From contig NZ_ML660057.1 in the NCBI RefSeq assembly GCF_007004665.1, positions 372,001 through 436,000 of the forward strand: 64,000 nt of DNA. The letters run 5' to 3'. This stretch comes from Denitrobaculum tricleocarpae (GTDB lineage Bacteria; Pseudomonadota; Alphaproteobacteria; Kiloniellales; Kiloniellaceae). The position numbers and the translations under genes were made by a program. How positions within the stretch are numbered: the stretch's first letter is position 1; the number at the start of each line of letters is the position of its first letter. The notes under the pieces are model-generated. The model ran no database searches. It saw nothing but the letters and a program-made list of their open reading frames with translations, and was not told the origin of the DNA. This document shows positions 34,301 through 45,100 of this stretch, piece by piece.

Positions 34301-37300
34301 AGCACACCATCGGAATTCGCCAGCTCGGCATCGGTAAAGAAGCCAGCTTGACCATGACGTACCGAAGAGATCAGACGATCACCGATGCAGGCGTCATAGC
34401 GGAAAAAGAAGAGCCTCGTATCGCCGACATTGGCATGTGCGTCTACGTGGATCTGGTAGCCAATCGTGTCACCGATCCTGGGTAAATCACCTTCGTGGAA
34501 CGTGATCTCGCAACCCAAAAGACGGTAAACCCGCTCACCCTGATTCAGGAAATCGGCACCAAGCCAGGAAATCAGAAGCAGGTCGGCCTGACCTGCCTCG
34601 ATCAGTATCCCGGTCGGCATAAGGCCATCGTGGAGGTACCAGGAGTCGGGACGGACATCTGTCTCAGTCCAGCAGATGCCTTTGCCCATGGACCCGGGTT
34701 CACCCTCGAGACCTGTGACACGATCCGCCAACAGGAGCGGCGGAGCCGGCATTCTACATTGGCGAAGATAGCCATCCTGGCTGACAAACATCTCGCCAAA
34801 GACTTTTGAGATTTTGTCACGGGACGCCAGTTCCAAGGCTGCACGGTCAAGTGTTGGTCCGCTTGGCCGGAGCCGTTCAAGCGGCTCTGGAACAGAGCTC
34901 CTCCCCACAACAACCGGCTTAGGTTTGGCGCGCCCGCTGGGCGGGGTTGCAGAACGGACAGGCCGACGAGTTACAGATTCAACGGCGCTCGACGTATCCG
35001 GCGGCAGTGGCATTGCAGTGGCGGAACCCGACGTAGAAAAAGCTGTTGCTCTTCCCTGCGCGACCAAAAGCAGGCTTGAATCTTCCGGGTCCTCCCGCCG
35101 AGAGGTCAAACAGGGGTCTGTCATCACCCGTCGTTCACTGCATGCCTGTGGCCAGTGCGAATAACCCGCGCTTGGAGTAACGGGAGCGGACCTCGGCAAG
35201 CAAGGAGGTCGAGGCATAACATGCGGGCGCTGAAACTCTTCCGGCTGCGGATCAATAGACCGTTCAGCGCCGCCTACGCCAGCCGCGTTGAGTCGGACAA
35301 CAATTTCCGGCAGGTGCGCCGGAAAGGAAATAGTCCTGCCGCTATCGGGGGCTTCGGCTCTGCGCATACGATCGAGCCTTCGCGCGAGCCCCTGGATTGA
35401 AACAGTCACGCCATATGCAAACAGCTTAGCGCAGGCGTCTGCGAGTTGGCTCAGATCATCACGCCTCACCAGATCGAGGCCGACCGAGATATGTGGTCGA
35501 TGACCCAGTGTGCAATGAATGGAACTTGCAAGAGTGCTTCGCGGGCCGACATCGATGAAGGCCCGCACGCCGTCATCCCAGGCTTTCAGAACTGTTGAGG
35601 GAAAATCGACCGTCTGCACGCCCTGACGAACCCAGAGCTCGGTCGTCTTAGCCGTGGTGGGATCGATGCTGTCGTTCACTGCATTGAGATAATAGCGAAT
35701 ACCGTTGCTGGTTCTGGTTTCTTGACTCGCAAGATGAGTCCGGAGATCATCGCTGAAACGCTCGGCAAAAGGAGCGTGGAAAGCGATGCTTTTGGGTCGC
35801 GGCATAGCCTGGAACCTTCGGGGCAGACGAGCGACAAGTGCCGAACAAGCACCATTTTCGCCCCCGATAAGACAGCGGTTCGGCGAGTTTATGATGAGGA
35901 GCCAAACATGCTCTGTCCGATCTATCAGATCCCGCAGTTCCTCGACCGGTCCGACGATCTCAAAACTCCTCCACCCCCCGCACTCCTCCGGTTCCAATCC
36001 GAAATAATCAGGGAGGAGCGGTGAGTCCTCGGCGATGTTCCTGTAAAAACCCGAACGTTCCAGTCCTTCCATAAAAGTGATCGGCGCCTCCCAAAGCCCA
36101 TGAGAGAACATCATGCTGAGTTCACCCATCGAAACTCCGAGGCAAGCATCCGCCTGCACGCCCAGAACGGATCTCAAAAGAGTAACATTGAAGATGGAAG
36201 CCCCGGCGCCCACGGTCGCGATCTCGGAAACTGTGATGTCGCGGTCTTTCCAGGCGCTCTTCAACCGGCCGATGCGGTTGAACGCTTCAGGTCCGTGGAC
36301 GCGATCGAGTCTGTCGCGCACCTCGGGGAACGACTTGAGCGATTGGCCCAGAACGCCGGGATAGGCAGAGGCAAGCCCTGGAAAGACGAAAGCCACGTCA
36401 CCGTCAAACTCCGTTGATCCGAACTCGATTCCCGGTCCCTCAGGCACGCCACCAGCTTCGAGCTGTTGAATCGACCGGTCAATCCGTCCGGCGAGTTGCC
36501 CGGCCGTTCCAGCGGTAACGGCGATCCGCAAATGCCCCTTGCTCGAGCTGCGCCCGCTTCTCAGCATCACGGCGAGCTGCTCTGATGTCTCGGCAGCGGC
36601 AAAAGCAAGATACGGCACTTCGCCATCATGGAGCGAGGCCGGTTGCCGATCGAGTGGCCGTAAGGATGCAGACTGTGTCCATCCGGTAAAGGATCTTGCG
36701 CCGATTTCCGCAGGGCGATCGTCAGAAACTTCACGACCTTTAGGCAACAGGTGGCCGCCGTGAAGTCTCGTGGCAAGTCCTGCCGCCAATTCGAAGAGAG
36801 CCGATGCCGCATGCGCTTGACCAAGCGCGCTGGCTTCGGAGACAGCCTCGCCGGGCCGGGGAAGTCTCTCCATCGCGCCAACGTCAAGAACGGAAATGAT
36901 TGGGTCACCAGAGTGTTCCGCGTCGGCGCGCCGTTTCAACGCGAAGACAATCGCACCGTCCGCATGGGTGCGCTCGCCGATTTCCGGAAGCATCTTGCAG
37001 GCTTTCCGATGCAGAACTTCGGTCGAGAGGTCGACAGCACCCGCGAGAACGAAATCAAGTTCACCTTGCCGGAGAGCGCGAATACCTATGTCGAGCGCAG
37101 TCAGCCCGGAGAGTTCCTCGCTCGAGACAGTAAAACCCAGACCACGCATATCCAGCTGAATGTTGATCCGGTTGGCGGGAAGATTGGGCATGGCGCCCAT
37201 CACGTAAGCCGGCCCGGTCAATCCGCCGATATCCGCGTCGAAGCTTGGCGCACCCCCCTCTCCCGCCTGCTGATCGCGCAACGCCTGTTCCATGCGCCAG

Positions 37301-38994
37301 GCAAGGCCAGGACGAACAGCATCAAAATCGGCGCCCATGCCGATCAAGACACCACAGCGTTCGGAGGCCGGCAGATCGATATCCGTCACTGCCTGCAATC
37401 CCGCCTCAAGTGCAAGGGTTTGTTGACTGAGACTCTGTTTCAGGTCGTTTGGCGGGAAACCAAGCTTTAAAAGTGGAAGAACAACGGACTCCGTCCGTTC
37501 GTCTCCCTCGGAAGGGTTCGGTCCTGCGACCTTGCGGGCAAAGGCTCCGAACCCTCTCTCGTTACCATGAATCACCCCAATGCCACAGACGACGATGTCG
37601 TCATCCAGATTGCGTTGCTCTTCCCCAGCATGTTGCTTTGAAAAAACATCTGACGTGACCGGAACGCTATGCAGTCTCCGGGCAGGGACAAACTCTTCGA
37701 GAACAAGATGGGCGTTGCTCCCCCCGAACCCAAAGTTGTTGATGCCCGCGCGCCTCGGAACGTCGTCCGGCCAATTCTCCTTTTGCAATAATGGCCGCAA
37801 GGGCGAATTCTCAAACTCGGAGATCCAGTCTTCGGCATGAAGAGTCGCGGGACGCAGCCCATGCTTCATGGCGCCGATGACCTTTATAATCGCCGCAGTT
37901 CCCGCGACCGTCACCAGATGACCGATGTTTGATTTCAAGGACCCGACCGGGAGATCCCGGATATCACCCATTACCTGGATCAGGCTCTCGATTTCGGTTC
38001 CATCCCCACCCGGTGTTCCGGTCGCATGACACTCCATCAAGGATAAGTCTGACGGACAAAGACCGGTGCCTCTGTAGGCCGCCTCAATCGCACGCACCTG
38101 CCCACCTGAGTCGGGTAAGAGGAGCCCCTTACAACGCCCATCGTTGGAAAGTCCGACGCCACGGATCACGGCATGGATATGATCCCCGGCACGGACGGCG
38201 TCCTCGAGGCGTTTAAGCACAAGAGCAGCAGCACCCTCGGCGGGTAAAAGCCCATCAGCGTGTTTACTGAAGGGCCGACTTCGGGCCGTTGGGCTGAGCG
38301 CTCCTATTTCAGCAAAACCCCGATGCAGAAATATATTATCGCAACCGTTGACACCGCCGGTTACGACAACATCGGCAATCCCGTCACGGAGATAATCGCA
38401 GGCATGCTTGACAGCATAGAGCGAGGATGCACAAGCGGCATCAAGACAGAATGCCGGTCCCGTAACCCCAAGGCCCTGCGCCAGAACGTGTGCGGGACGA
38501 CCAGATACGAAGCGGTCCAACCATTGGCGTTGGGGGACTGGTCGGCTCCCCGGCAAGGCCGAACCGATTGCCGCGGCGTAGGCCAGTTCGGTCATGTTCC
38601 GGGTCGGGTAAGACAAGTTTCCAACCACAATGGCGGCCCGCTCACCCGCCACTTCCGGCTGCGCCAACTCCCCGACCGCCTGCCGCGCCGCGTGGAGGAG
38701 CCATTGTGAAGAGCGATCGAGCGCCAGCACCTCCTCGGTCGGTAAGTCGTAGGCCTTCGCATCAAAAACGGCGTCGAAGCCCTGCACGAAGCCGCCGCGG
38801 AATGGTACGTGCGGGCCCGCCGCCTTTGCGCGCAACTTCGGCCGCTCCACCAATTCCGGTGGAACAGGCCATGCACCATCAGGAACAGGTTTCAGTAGGT
38901 CGCGGCCTTCCAAAACCGCGTGCCATAGTTCGTCAGGAGATAAGGCACCGGGCAGAACCGCGCCACAGCCGACAATCGCGATAGGATCTTTCAT
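31321..38994 (-). CDS. PfaC-like lipid synthase: KS-CLF-AT-DH tetrad-PKS DH
   Basis: 2557 residues. KS (about 4-430) with Cys188 in LDAACASSLYA, ECHATGT and SNIGHLV. A second KS-like domain (about 465-800) has SSEELSG in place of the Cys site, hence chain-length-factor-like. An acyltransferase follows (about 880-1190, Ser955 in GVSMGE), then a proline-rich linker. Four FabA-type hot-dog folds start near 1395, 1620, 1830 and 2018; the second (GHFHNDPCMPG, His1666) and fourth (AHFFTDPVQAG, His2058) keep catalytic His, the others look like pseudo-domains, as known from PUFA synthases. A PKS-type dehydratase-like domain (about 2181-2450) ends the protein. Acts with PfaA and PfaD to elongate and dehydrate acyl-ACP. 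Start has AAGGAACGAG. Confidence 0.87.
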   Translation of the reverse strand: MKDPIAIVGCGAVLPGALSPDELWHAVLEGRDLLKPVPDGAWPVPPELVERPKLRAKAAGPHVPFRGGFVQGFDAVFDAKAYDLPTEEVLALDRSSQWLLHAARQAVGELAQPEVAGERAAIVVGNLSYPTRNMTELAYAAAIGSALPGSRPVPQRQWLDRFVSGRPAHVLAQGLGVTGPAFCLDAACASSLYAVKHACDYLRDGIADVVVTGGVNGCDNIFLHRGFAEIGALSPTARSRPFSKHADGLLPAEGAAALVLKRLEDAVRAGDHIHAVIRGVGLSNDGRCKGLLLPDSGGQVRAIEAAYRGTGLCPSDLSLMECHATGTPGGDGTEIESLIQVMGDIRDLPVGSLKSNIGHLVTVAGTAAIIKVIGAMKHGLRPATLHAEDWISEFENSPLRPLLQKENWPDDVPRRAGINNFGFGGSNAHLVLEEFVPARRLHSVPVTSDVFSKQHAGEEQRNLDDDIVVCGIGVIHGNERGFGAFARKVAGPNPSEGDERTESVVLPLLKLGFPPNDLKQSLSQQTLALEAGLQAVTDIDLPASERCGVLIGMGADFDAVRPGLAWRMEQALRDQQAGEGGAPSFDADIGGLTGPAYVMGAMPNLPANRINIQLDMRGLGFTVSSEELSGLTALDIGIRALRQGELDFVLAGAVDLSTEVLHRKACKMLPEIGERTHADGAIVFALKRRADAEHSGDPIISVLDVGAMERLPRPGEAVSEASALGQAHAASALFELAAGLATRLHGGHLLPKGREVSDDRPAEIGARSFTGWTQSASLRPLDRQPASLHDGEVPYLAFAAAETSEQLAVMLRSGRSSSKGHLRIAVTAGTAGQLAGRIDRSIQQLEAGGVPEGPGIEFGSTEFDGDVAFVFPGLASAYPGVLGQSLKSFPEVRDRLDRVHGPEAFNRIGRLKSAWKDRDITVSEIATVGAGASIFNVTLLRSVLGVQADACLGVSMGELSMMFSHGLWEAPITFMEGLERSGFYRNIAEDSPLLPDYFGLEPEECGGWRSFEIVGPVEELRDLIDRTEHVWLLIINSPNRCLIGGENGACSALVARLPRRFQAMPRPKSIAFHAPFAERFSDDLRTHLASQETRTSNGIRYYLNAVNDSIDPTTAKTTELWVRQGVQTVDFPSTVLKAWDDGVRAFIDVGPRSTLASSIHCTLGHRPHISVGLDLVRRDDLSQLADACAKLFAYGVTVSIQGLARRLDRMRRAEAPDSGRTISFPAHLPEIVVRLNAAGVGGAERSIDPQPEEFQRPHVMPRPPCLPRSAPVTPSAGYSHWPQACSERRVMTDPCLTSRREDPEDSSLLLVAQGRATAFSTSGSATAMPLPPDTSSAVESVTRRPVRSATPPSGRAKPKPVVVGRSSVPEPLERLRPSGPTLDRAALELASRDKISKVFGEMFVSQDGYLRQCRMPAPPLLLADRVTGLEGEPGSMGKGICWTETDVRPDSWYLHDGLMPTGILIEAGQADLLLISWLGADFLNQGERVYRLLGCEITFHEGDLPRIGDTIGYQIHVDAHANVGDTRLFFFRYDACIGDRLISSVRHGQAGFFTDAELANSDGVLWSPDEDAPKSDARMDPAPATSLKRSFSAAELKAFAEGDAFACFGAGFEFAAAHQRTPKIPAGRMQLIDRVPLFDPAGGPWGRGYLMAECDVPMDSWFYDGHFHNDPCMPGTLMAEAAVQALELYVAALGFTIERDGWRFQPATGEAFKFECRGQVVPDKLHHITYEIFIEEVIDGVQPKVYAALLARSDGFKVFLCRRFGVTLVRDWPLSSRSTSIDALPERRIVSPSGDVPGDHASLMASAWGRPSAAFGAMYRELDVEGCPPRLPGPPYKFISRILSVDCPPGRPTIGGKLTSEYDVPADAWYFRDGGTGTMPFSVLSEVALQPCGWFASYMGYALGKRVKVRNLNGKNCKTHREIWPDSGTVTVEVSFIKAAQVGPMTLVFYEVTCRLGDDAIISLETDFGFFPPEALAQQRGLATTDAMRAVLKGPQQVVSREESKAVLAGKQQPLLPSGLLGLVDEVTGFWPDGGEAGLGRAMGRQRVEPSAWYFKAHFFTDPVQAGSLGLEALFTLLKAVVKMKNLHQGFKFPRFESPALGEALVWAYRGQVVPANKEVLTEIEIVEVINESESVLIRAKGSLWVDGLRIYEVSNYCLRIRELEKQSTPAVDAGPGVVRIDPDAQPWLKDHKPSYVIPAYPLLGVAGLLLESAGADAAAAPVRRIDMLEVRGWLLLDAGPLDLLFRRVPMSDGSERVTFHRVRGGVPEKRPAGVAISSREPGGSAPDVWQRLEHEWVESDPYGAGGLFHDGAFQVVDSIKWGDNCSSFDFDAAGARASADDNPTILLDTLFHGFPHHAPERWYGAVAAGQVAFPYRLDHFTLYGALPRSGRVTVVTRRRDMPTLRTLRFDVQVQLEGRVIIDATMTEALIPTGVPQCMTSTDVRRYCQDRVAMPAFSVSSLLPDCTRLTTGDLQRASWLPGTYQVIYDVSPEARDDPRASVEQIAIKDHIAKKYAIHPADVRIESDSVRPGANPSLALSSLLREWVDDCSFEVRDV

Positions 38995-39101
38995 CTAACT
39001 CGTTCCTTGAAGCGAACTGCGGGCGCCGACGTATATCAGAGCCCTTACGCTTGCCCTCACGATGCAAACGCTCCTCAACAACTCTGCGGTCTTGGAAAGC
39101 C

Positions 39102-42100
39102 TTACCGGCCGGAGGTCGGAGTCAGCTGGCCGGCAAAAACAATCTCGGGCTGATCGAGCGCGCCGTGAAAAAGCTCCGCGACAAAGGCGTCAACGCCGAC
39201 GTCTTCCGGGATGAGGGCCGTGTTTCGTGCCTCGAACTGCGCACGCATGCCCTCGGTCACCATGCCAAAGTCCCACGGGCCCCAGTTTATCGACATCACA
39301 TGCATCTGCGGGCGCAATTGCCGCAAGCACCAGGCAAAGCGATTTAGAATTTCGTTCGCCATTGCATAGTCAGCTTGACCGGGATTACCGTAGCGTCCCG
39401 AAACCGACGAAAAGAGCGCCGCAAACGAAGGGTTATCGGCCTCAATGGCCGACCAGACCGATTGGAAACCAAGAACCTTTGGCTCAAATACTCGCCGGAA
39501 CTGTTCTTCAGTCTTATCTTTGATCAACTTATCGGCAAGCTGCCCGGCTCCGTGGATGAGACCGGAAATGGGTCCGTTTTGCTCCCGAAACGCACCCACT
39601 GCAGCCGCCACGCCTTCAACATCGGCAACATCGACGGCAACATAGGTCACCTCAGATCCTGCTGCTTTCACGGCCGCGAGTGTTTCCGCGACATCACGCG
39701 AGGCCACGAGCCGGCCAGCCTCTGCCGCTATGGCTTTGAAGTCGGTGACCTGTCCCGTCTCACGTGCCTTTTCCGCTAGGAGCGAGCGGATTTGGAGCTC
39801 ATCAGCGTCCGTCGGAATATCCGACGGCCATTGGCGGAGCTCACTGCGCGCGAGAATGAGAAATCGCATCCGCCCCAGGCCAGCGAGTCGACGGACAATT
39901 CTGGAGGTGATTCCGCGTCCACCGCCAGTCACGACGATGTTGGCCCCATGGTCTAACGTGAACCCATTGTCTCGATAGGGCGCCGGTTTGGTTATAGGCG
40001 TCAGACGTCGGCCATCCTGCTTCAGGCCGACCTCAAGAGGACCTCCACCAAAGAGAATTTCCTGGGCAATCCGCCGCGCCGTGTCTTCAGGTGTGGCACT
40101 GTGCCGGTCTACGTCGATCACACGCAGTTTTGCGTCAGGCCATTCAAGAGCGGCGGTCTTGGCAAGTCCCGTGAGCCCGCCACGTGCGGCTTTATCGAGT
40201 GTTCGGTTCATACGCCCAAAATCACCGGCACTATCCTGCAGGAGGATAAACCAACCGGCGTTCCGGCTCGTTGTCTCGGCGACACTGCGCGCCATCGCAA
40301 GGGCCGTCCAACTCACCTCCGCTGCCCCTCGGCTGTCGGCTAATCCGCTCGTCACAATCACAGCGTCGGCGTCCTCCGATGGCGCATCGACCACCTCCGC
40401 CGTGATTCCCAGAGACTGAAATGCAGATGCAATCGCACCAGAAAGATCGGGGACGTCACGCGTGATCTCAATGCGCTGTCCGTTGGACAGCAGCATCTGG
40501 TCCGAGCAGGACGGGGCAACATCGACGTCGACGACCTGCCGCGAAAGGCCTAAGTTTGCAGCCTTCTTTACAAACGTGGCGAGAGACAGATCAGATTCGA
40601 CCGGGGGTTCAACAGGTTTCATCTGCGAAGCCGGCGCATCGTAACTTGCAGACGGAACAACCGCCTCGGCGATCTGCTGCAGGGTCCGCAGCTCGGCCAG
40701 TTGGTCCGGTTCGATCTCCGGCATTTCCAGCAGCTTCTCGCGCAACGCCGAGAGGATCTCGACCTGCTTGATGGAATCAATCCCCAGCTCCGCCTCGAGA
40801 TCCAGATCAAGGTCCAGCATATCGGCGGGGTATCCGGTCTTCTCCGCCACCACATCGCGCACGGTCTCCGTGGCCTCGGATAGCGCCGTCCCGCTTACAG
40901 CACCCGCATCGGAGGGACCAGGGGTCACCGGCACCTCGACCGCTTGCGCCGTAGGTTGTGTCGGGCCTGCCCCGTTCAGAGATCGCGCGACAATGGTAGC
41001 AGCAGGCGTTGCCTGCTCAACCTCTGCCTGCCCGCCCTCTACCTGCCCGCCCTCTACCTGCGCGGAAGGAACTGGAACAGCCGCCTCGGCAATCTGCTGC
41101 AAGCTCCGCAGCTCGGCGAGTTGGGCCGGTTCGATCTCCGGCATATCCGGCAGCTTCTCGCGCAGCGCTGAGAGGATCTCGACCTGCTTGATGGAATCGA
41201 TCCCCAGCTCCGCCTCGAGATCCAGATCAAGGTCCAGCATATCGGCTGGGTATCCGGTCTTCTCCGCCACCACATCACGCACGGTCTCCGTGGCCTCGGA
41301 AAGCGCAGCTTCGCTCACATCAGCCGCATCGGAGGGACCAGGGGTCACCGGCACCTCGACCGCTTGTGCCGTAGGTTGTGTCGGGCCTGCCCCGTTTAGA
41401 GATCGCCCGGCCACTTTAGCATCAGGCGTCGCCCGCCCGCCCTCTGCCTGCACGGAAGAAACCGGAACAACAGCCTCGGCGATCTGCTGCAGGGTCCGCA
41501 GCTCGGCGAGTTGCGCCGGTTCGATCTCCGGCATATCCGGCAGCTCTTCGCGCAACGCCGAGAGGATCTCGACCTGCTTGATGGAATCGATCCCCAGCTC
41601 GGCCTCGAGATCCAGTTCAAGGTCCAGCATATCGGCGGGGTATCCGGTTTTCTTCGCCACCACATCACGCACGGTCTCCGTAGCCTCGGAACGCGCAGCC
41701 TCCCTCACAGCAGCGTCAGAGGGACCAGGGGTCACCGGCACCTCGACCGCTTGCGCCGTAGGTTGTGTCGGGCCTACCCCGTTCAGAGATCGCCCGGCCA
41801 CGGTACCGTCAGGCTTCACCTGTCCTGCCCCAGCCTGTGTTTGCGCAGAAGAAACCGGAACAACCGCCTCGGCGATCTGCTGCAGGGTCCGCAGCTCGGC
41901 CAGTTGCGCCGGTTCGATCTCAGGCATATCCGGCAGCGTCTCGCGCAGCGCCGAGAGGATCTCGACCTGCTTGATGGAATCGATCCCCAGCTCGGCCTCG
42001 AGATCCAGATCAAGGTCCAGCATATCGGACGGGTATCCGGTCTTCTCCGCCACCACATCACGCACGGTTTCCGCAGCTTCGGATAGCGCCGTCCCGCTTA

Positions 42101-45100
42101 CAGCAGCCGCATCAGAGGGACCAGGGGTCACCGGCACCTCGACCGCTTGCACCTCATTCTTCGCCTGTCCAGCCTGTGCTTGCCCGGATGGAGTCGGAGT
42201 GATGGCGTCGACGATCAACTGAATGCTGCGCAACTCAGCGAGCCGGGATGGCTCGATCTCCGGCATATGCGGTAGCTTTTCACGCAGCGCCGAGAGGATC
42301 TCGACCTGCTTGATCGAGTCGAAGCCCAACTCAGCATCGAGTTCCATACCGAGCTCCAGCATATCGGCCGGGTAACCTGTCTTCTCAGCCATCACAGCAC
42401 GCACGGTTTCGGCCGCTTGTAATTCGCTGGTGGCTTCAGAAGCGCGCTGAAGTGCCAGTTGGGAATCGGATAGGGCATTGATGAGCCTGCCACGCTCATC
42501 GTCCGAACCCGCATGGGGCTCTCGCGTTCGATGGCAGGCTTCAGCGTCCTTATGAGCTCCGTTCGTAGACCCGAGCGTCCCGGTGAAACAGCGCGCGTGT
42601 ACAGGTGCGGACAACTCGTCATCACAGGTCAGGCTTGGATGGGTTTGGTTTGGATGGGTTTGGCTTGGATAAGGCTTGCCGTAATTCGCACCGTTCAGCA
42701 TGATCTCGTGTTGCTTTGGTTGCCGGCGCGGCTCAGGCGCAGGCGCTTCGTGCCAAAGCGCCTCGAAGTTGATCCTGTGACCGGCGACAGCAAGTTTTGC
42801 CAGAGCGCGATGGAACGCAGTCACACCGTGCATTTGGCGCTGGTCCAGCGAGGTGGCAACATGAGGCCGGGTCTTCAGAATTGCACCGGCTAGCCCGGAC
42901 AAAACTGAAGATGGCCCGACCTCGACAAAGGTCCGAACACCGTCCTCGTACATCTTTTCGATTGTTTCCCGGAACCGCACCGGGGCGGTCAACTGCGCCT
43001 TGAGAACGGCACGAGCCTCTGCTTCATTGTTCGAATAAAGCTTGCCGGTCAGATTGGCATAGACCGGTAGCCGTGGCGCGCGGAGCCGGGCATTTTCGAT
43101 CGCGGCCTCAAGATCCGTAGCCGCAGCGGCAACCAGCGGTGAGTGAAAGGCCGTCGAAACACTGAGGCGGCGGACACGCAACTTCTGATCCGTGAGCTCT
43201 TTTTCGGCTTTTTCGATCGCCGCGACCGGCCCAGACAGGATGACCTGATCAGGCGCATTGTCGTTGGCCAGCACCAGACCCCCGGCGCCTTCCGCGAGAT
43301 AAGCATCCACAAAATCGCGTTCCGCAAAGACGGCAAGCATGCCGCCGGGTGTTGCCTGGGCGGCCTGCGCCATGGCTTCGCCGCGCGCACGCGCCAGCCT
43401 GATCGCAGCCGTCGCATCAAGCGCACCTGCAGCATGCAGAGCCATCACCTCGCCAAAACTATGCCCCGCGAGGCAGTCCGGCCGCAGGCCGAGATCGTTG
43501 AGGATACCAAGCTGACCAAGGGCCACCAGACCAATAGATGGCTGCGCGTTTTCCGTGCGCGTCAATTCGGCCGACTGCCTCTCGGTTTCCCGATCCGTGA
43601 AGGCCGGTGGCGGAAAGCTGAGGCCATGCAGCTGAAGAGAGCGGAGAACAGGGTCGCGTGCAGCCCAATCCCAGGGCGCACGCGCTAGGTCGAACGTCAT
43701 AGCAAGGTCGGCGCCCATGCCAAGGTACTGGCTGCCCTGTCCCGCGAAAAGATAGGCGGTCCTTCCTGACGCAACGATGGAGGGGCCCTTTTCGTAGATG
43801 ATGTTCCCTATCGAAAACGCGCGCTCTGCCTTCAAACTCGGTCCATGCGTTACCGCGATCTTGGTTAAATCCTCATTCGTACCAATGACAAAAGCCAAGC
43901 GTTGAGACGCGTCAGGGTTAAATGCCCGCTGCGACGCGGCTGCATAATGCGGCAGATCCGCGTCGCTGGAGCATTCCGCGATCAGAGCCTGGACTTGCTC
44001 ACTCAATCCGGCCCCTGACGAGGCTGAGAACAGAAAAAGCTCGGTCGGAGCAGTTCTGTATTTGCTACGCCTTGAAGCTGGCCCGCGCCGCTCCTCCAAC
44101 GTGATATGGAAATTCGTTCCGCCAAAACCGAAGGAACTGACCGACGCACGTCGCGGGTGGTCGCTGCTTCGGATCCACGGACGTGCTTTGGTATTGAGAT
44201 AAAAAGCCGATCCGTCGATACCGAGCTTAGGATTTGGGGCCCGCACATTGATCGTCGGGGGCAGGACCTTATGATGCAACGCTGAGACAACCTTGGCCAG
44301 ACCTGCCGCTCCGGCCGCTGACTTCGTATGACCAATCTGGGACTTGATCGAGCCGAGCGCGCACCAGGCTCCAGTATCAGGGTCAGCCTCGCCGAAGACT
44401 TCCCTCAGCCCTTCGAACTCGGCAGCGTCACCCGCACGCGTACCGGTTCCATGAGCCTCAACCAGTTCAACGCTTCGCGGGCTGATACCGGCTTTGTTGA
44501 GTGCACGACGTATCGCCAACGCCTGGCCGCCTGCCCGGGGCGCATAGACGCTCGATCCGCGACCATCGGACGAGGCACCGATACCGGTAATGACGGCGAG
44601 GATTCTGTTTCCGTCTTTCTCCGCATCTTCCAGACGGCGCAAGGCAAAGATACCGCAGCCTTCGCCCATCAGCGTGCCATCAGCATCGTCGGAGAACGGC
44701 CGGCATTTACCGCTGGCGGACATGGCTGGTGTCTTCGAGAAACACATGTACATGAAGATGTTATTCAAGGCATCGGCGCCACCCGCCAGAACCAAATCGG
44801 AATCGCCGAGCCAAAGCTCCTGAGCCGCGTGTTGGATCGCCGCGAGGGAACTTGCGCAAGCGGCGTCGGTGGTGAAGTTCGAACCGCCAAGACCGAACCG
44901 GTTGGCGATCCGTCCGGCGACGACGTTGCCAAGCAGGCCCGGAAAAGTGCTTTCACGCCAGTCCGTGAAATGACTGCGAATTCTGTCGGCGACTCTCTCG
45001 GCATCAGGTTGCGCGATCCCCTCCTCGCGCATCGCCTTGATCCAGATTGGGCCGTTGAGGCGGCTCGCCATGTCGCCGATCAACTCGGTTCCCGCGGCCA

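Noticed and set aside
31321-38994. Four hot-dog folds in the PfaC-like protein as a novelty
   Set aside because: A pseudo-DH/DH pair repeated twice is the known arrangement of the PUFA synthase dehydratase tetradomain, so the count itself is not new.
40768-42222. 484-codon plus-strand frame over the ACP repeats
   Set aside because: Antisense shadow of the repetitive ACP coding sequence; Ser/Arg/Thr-biased composition and no start signal.
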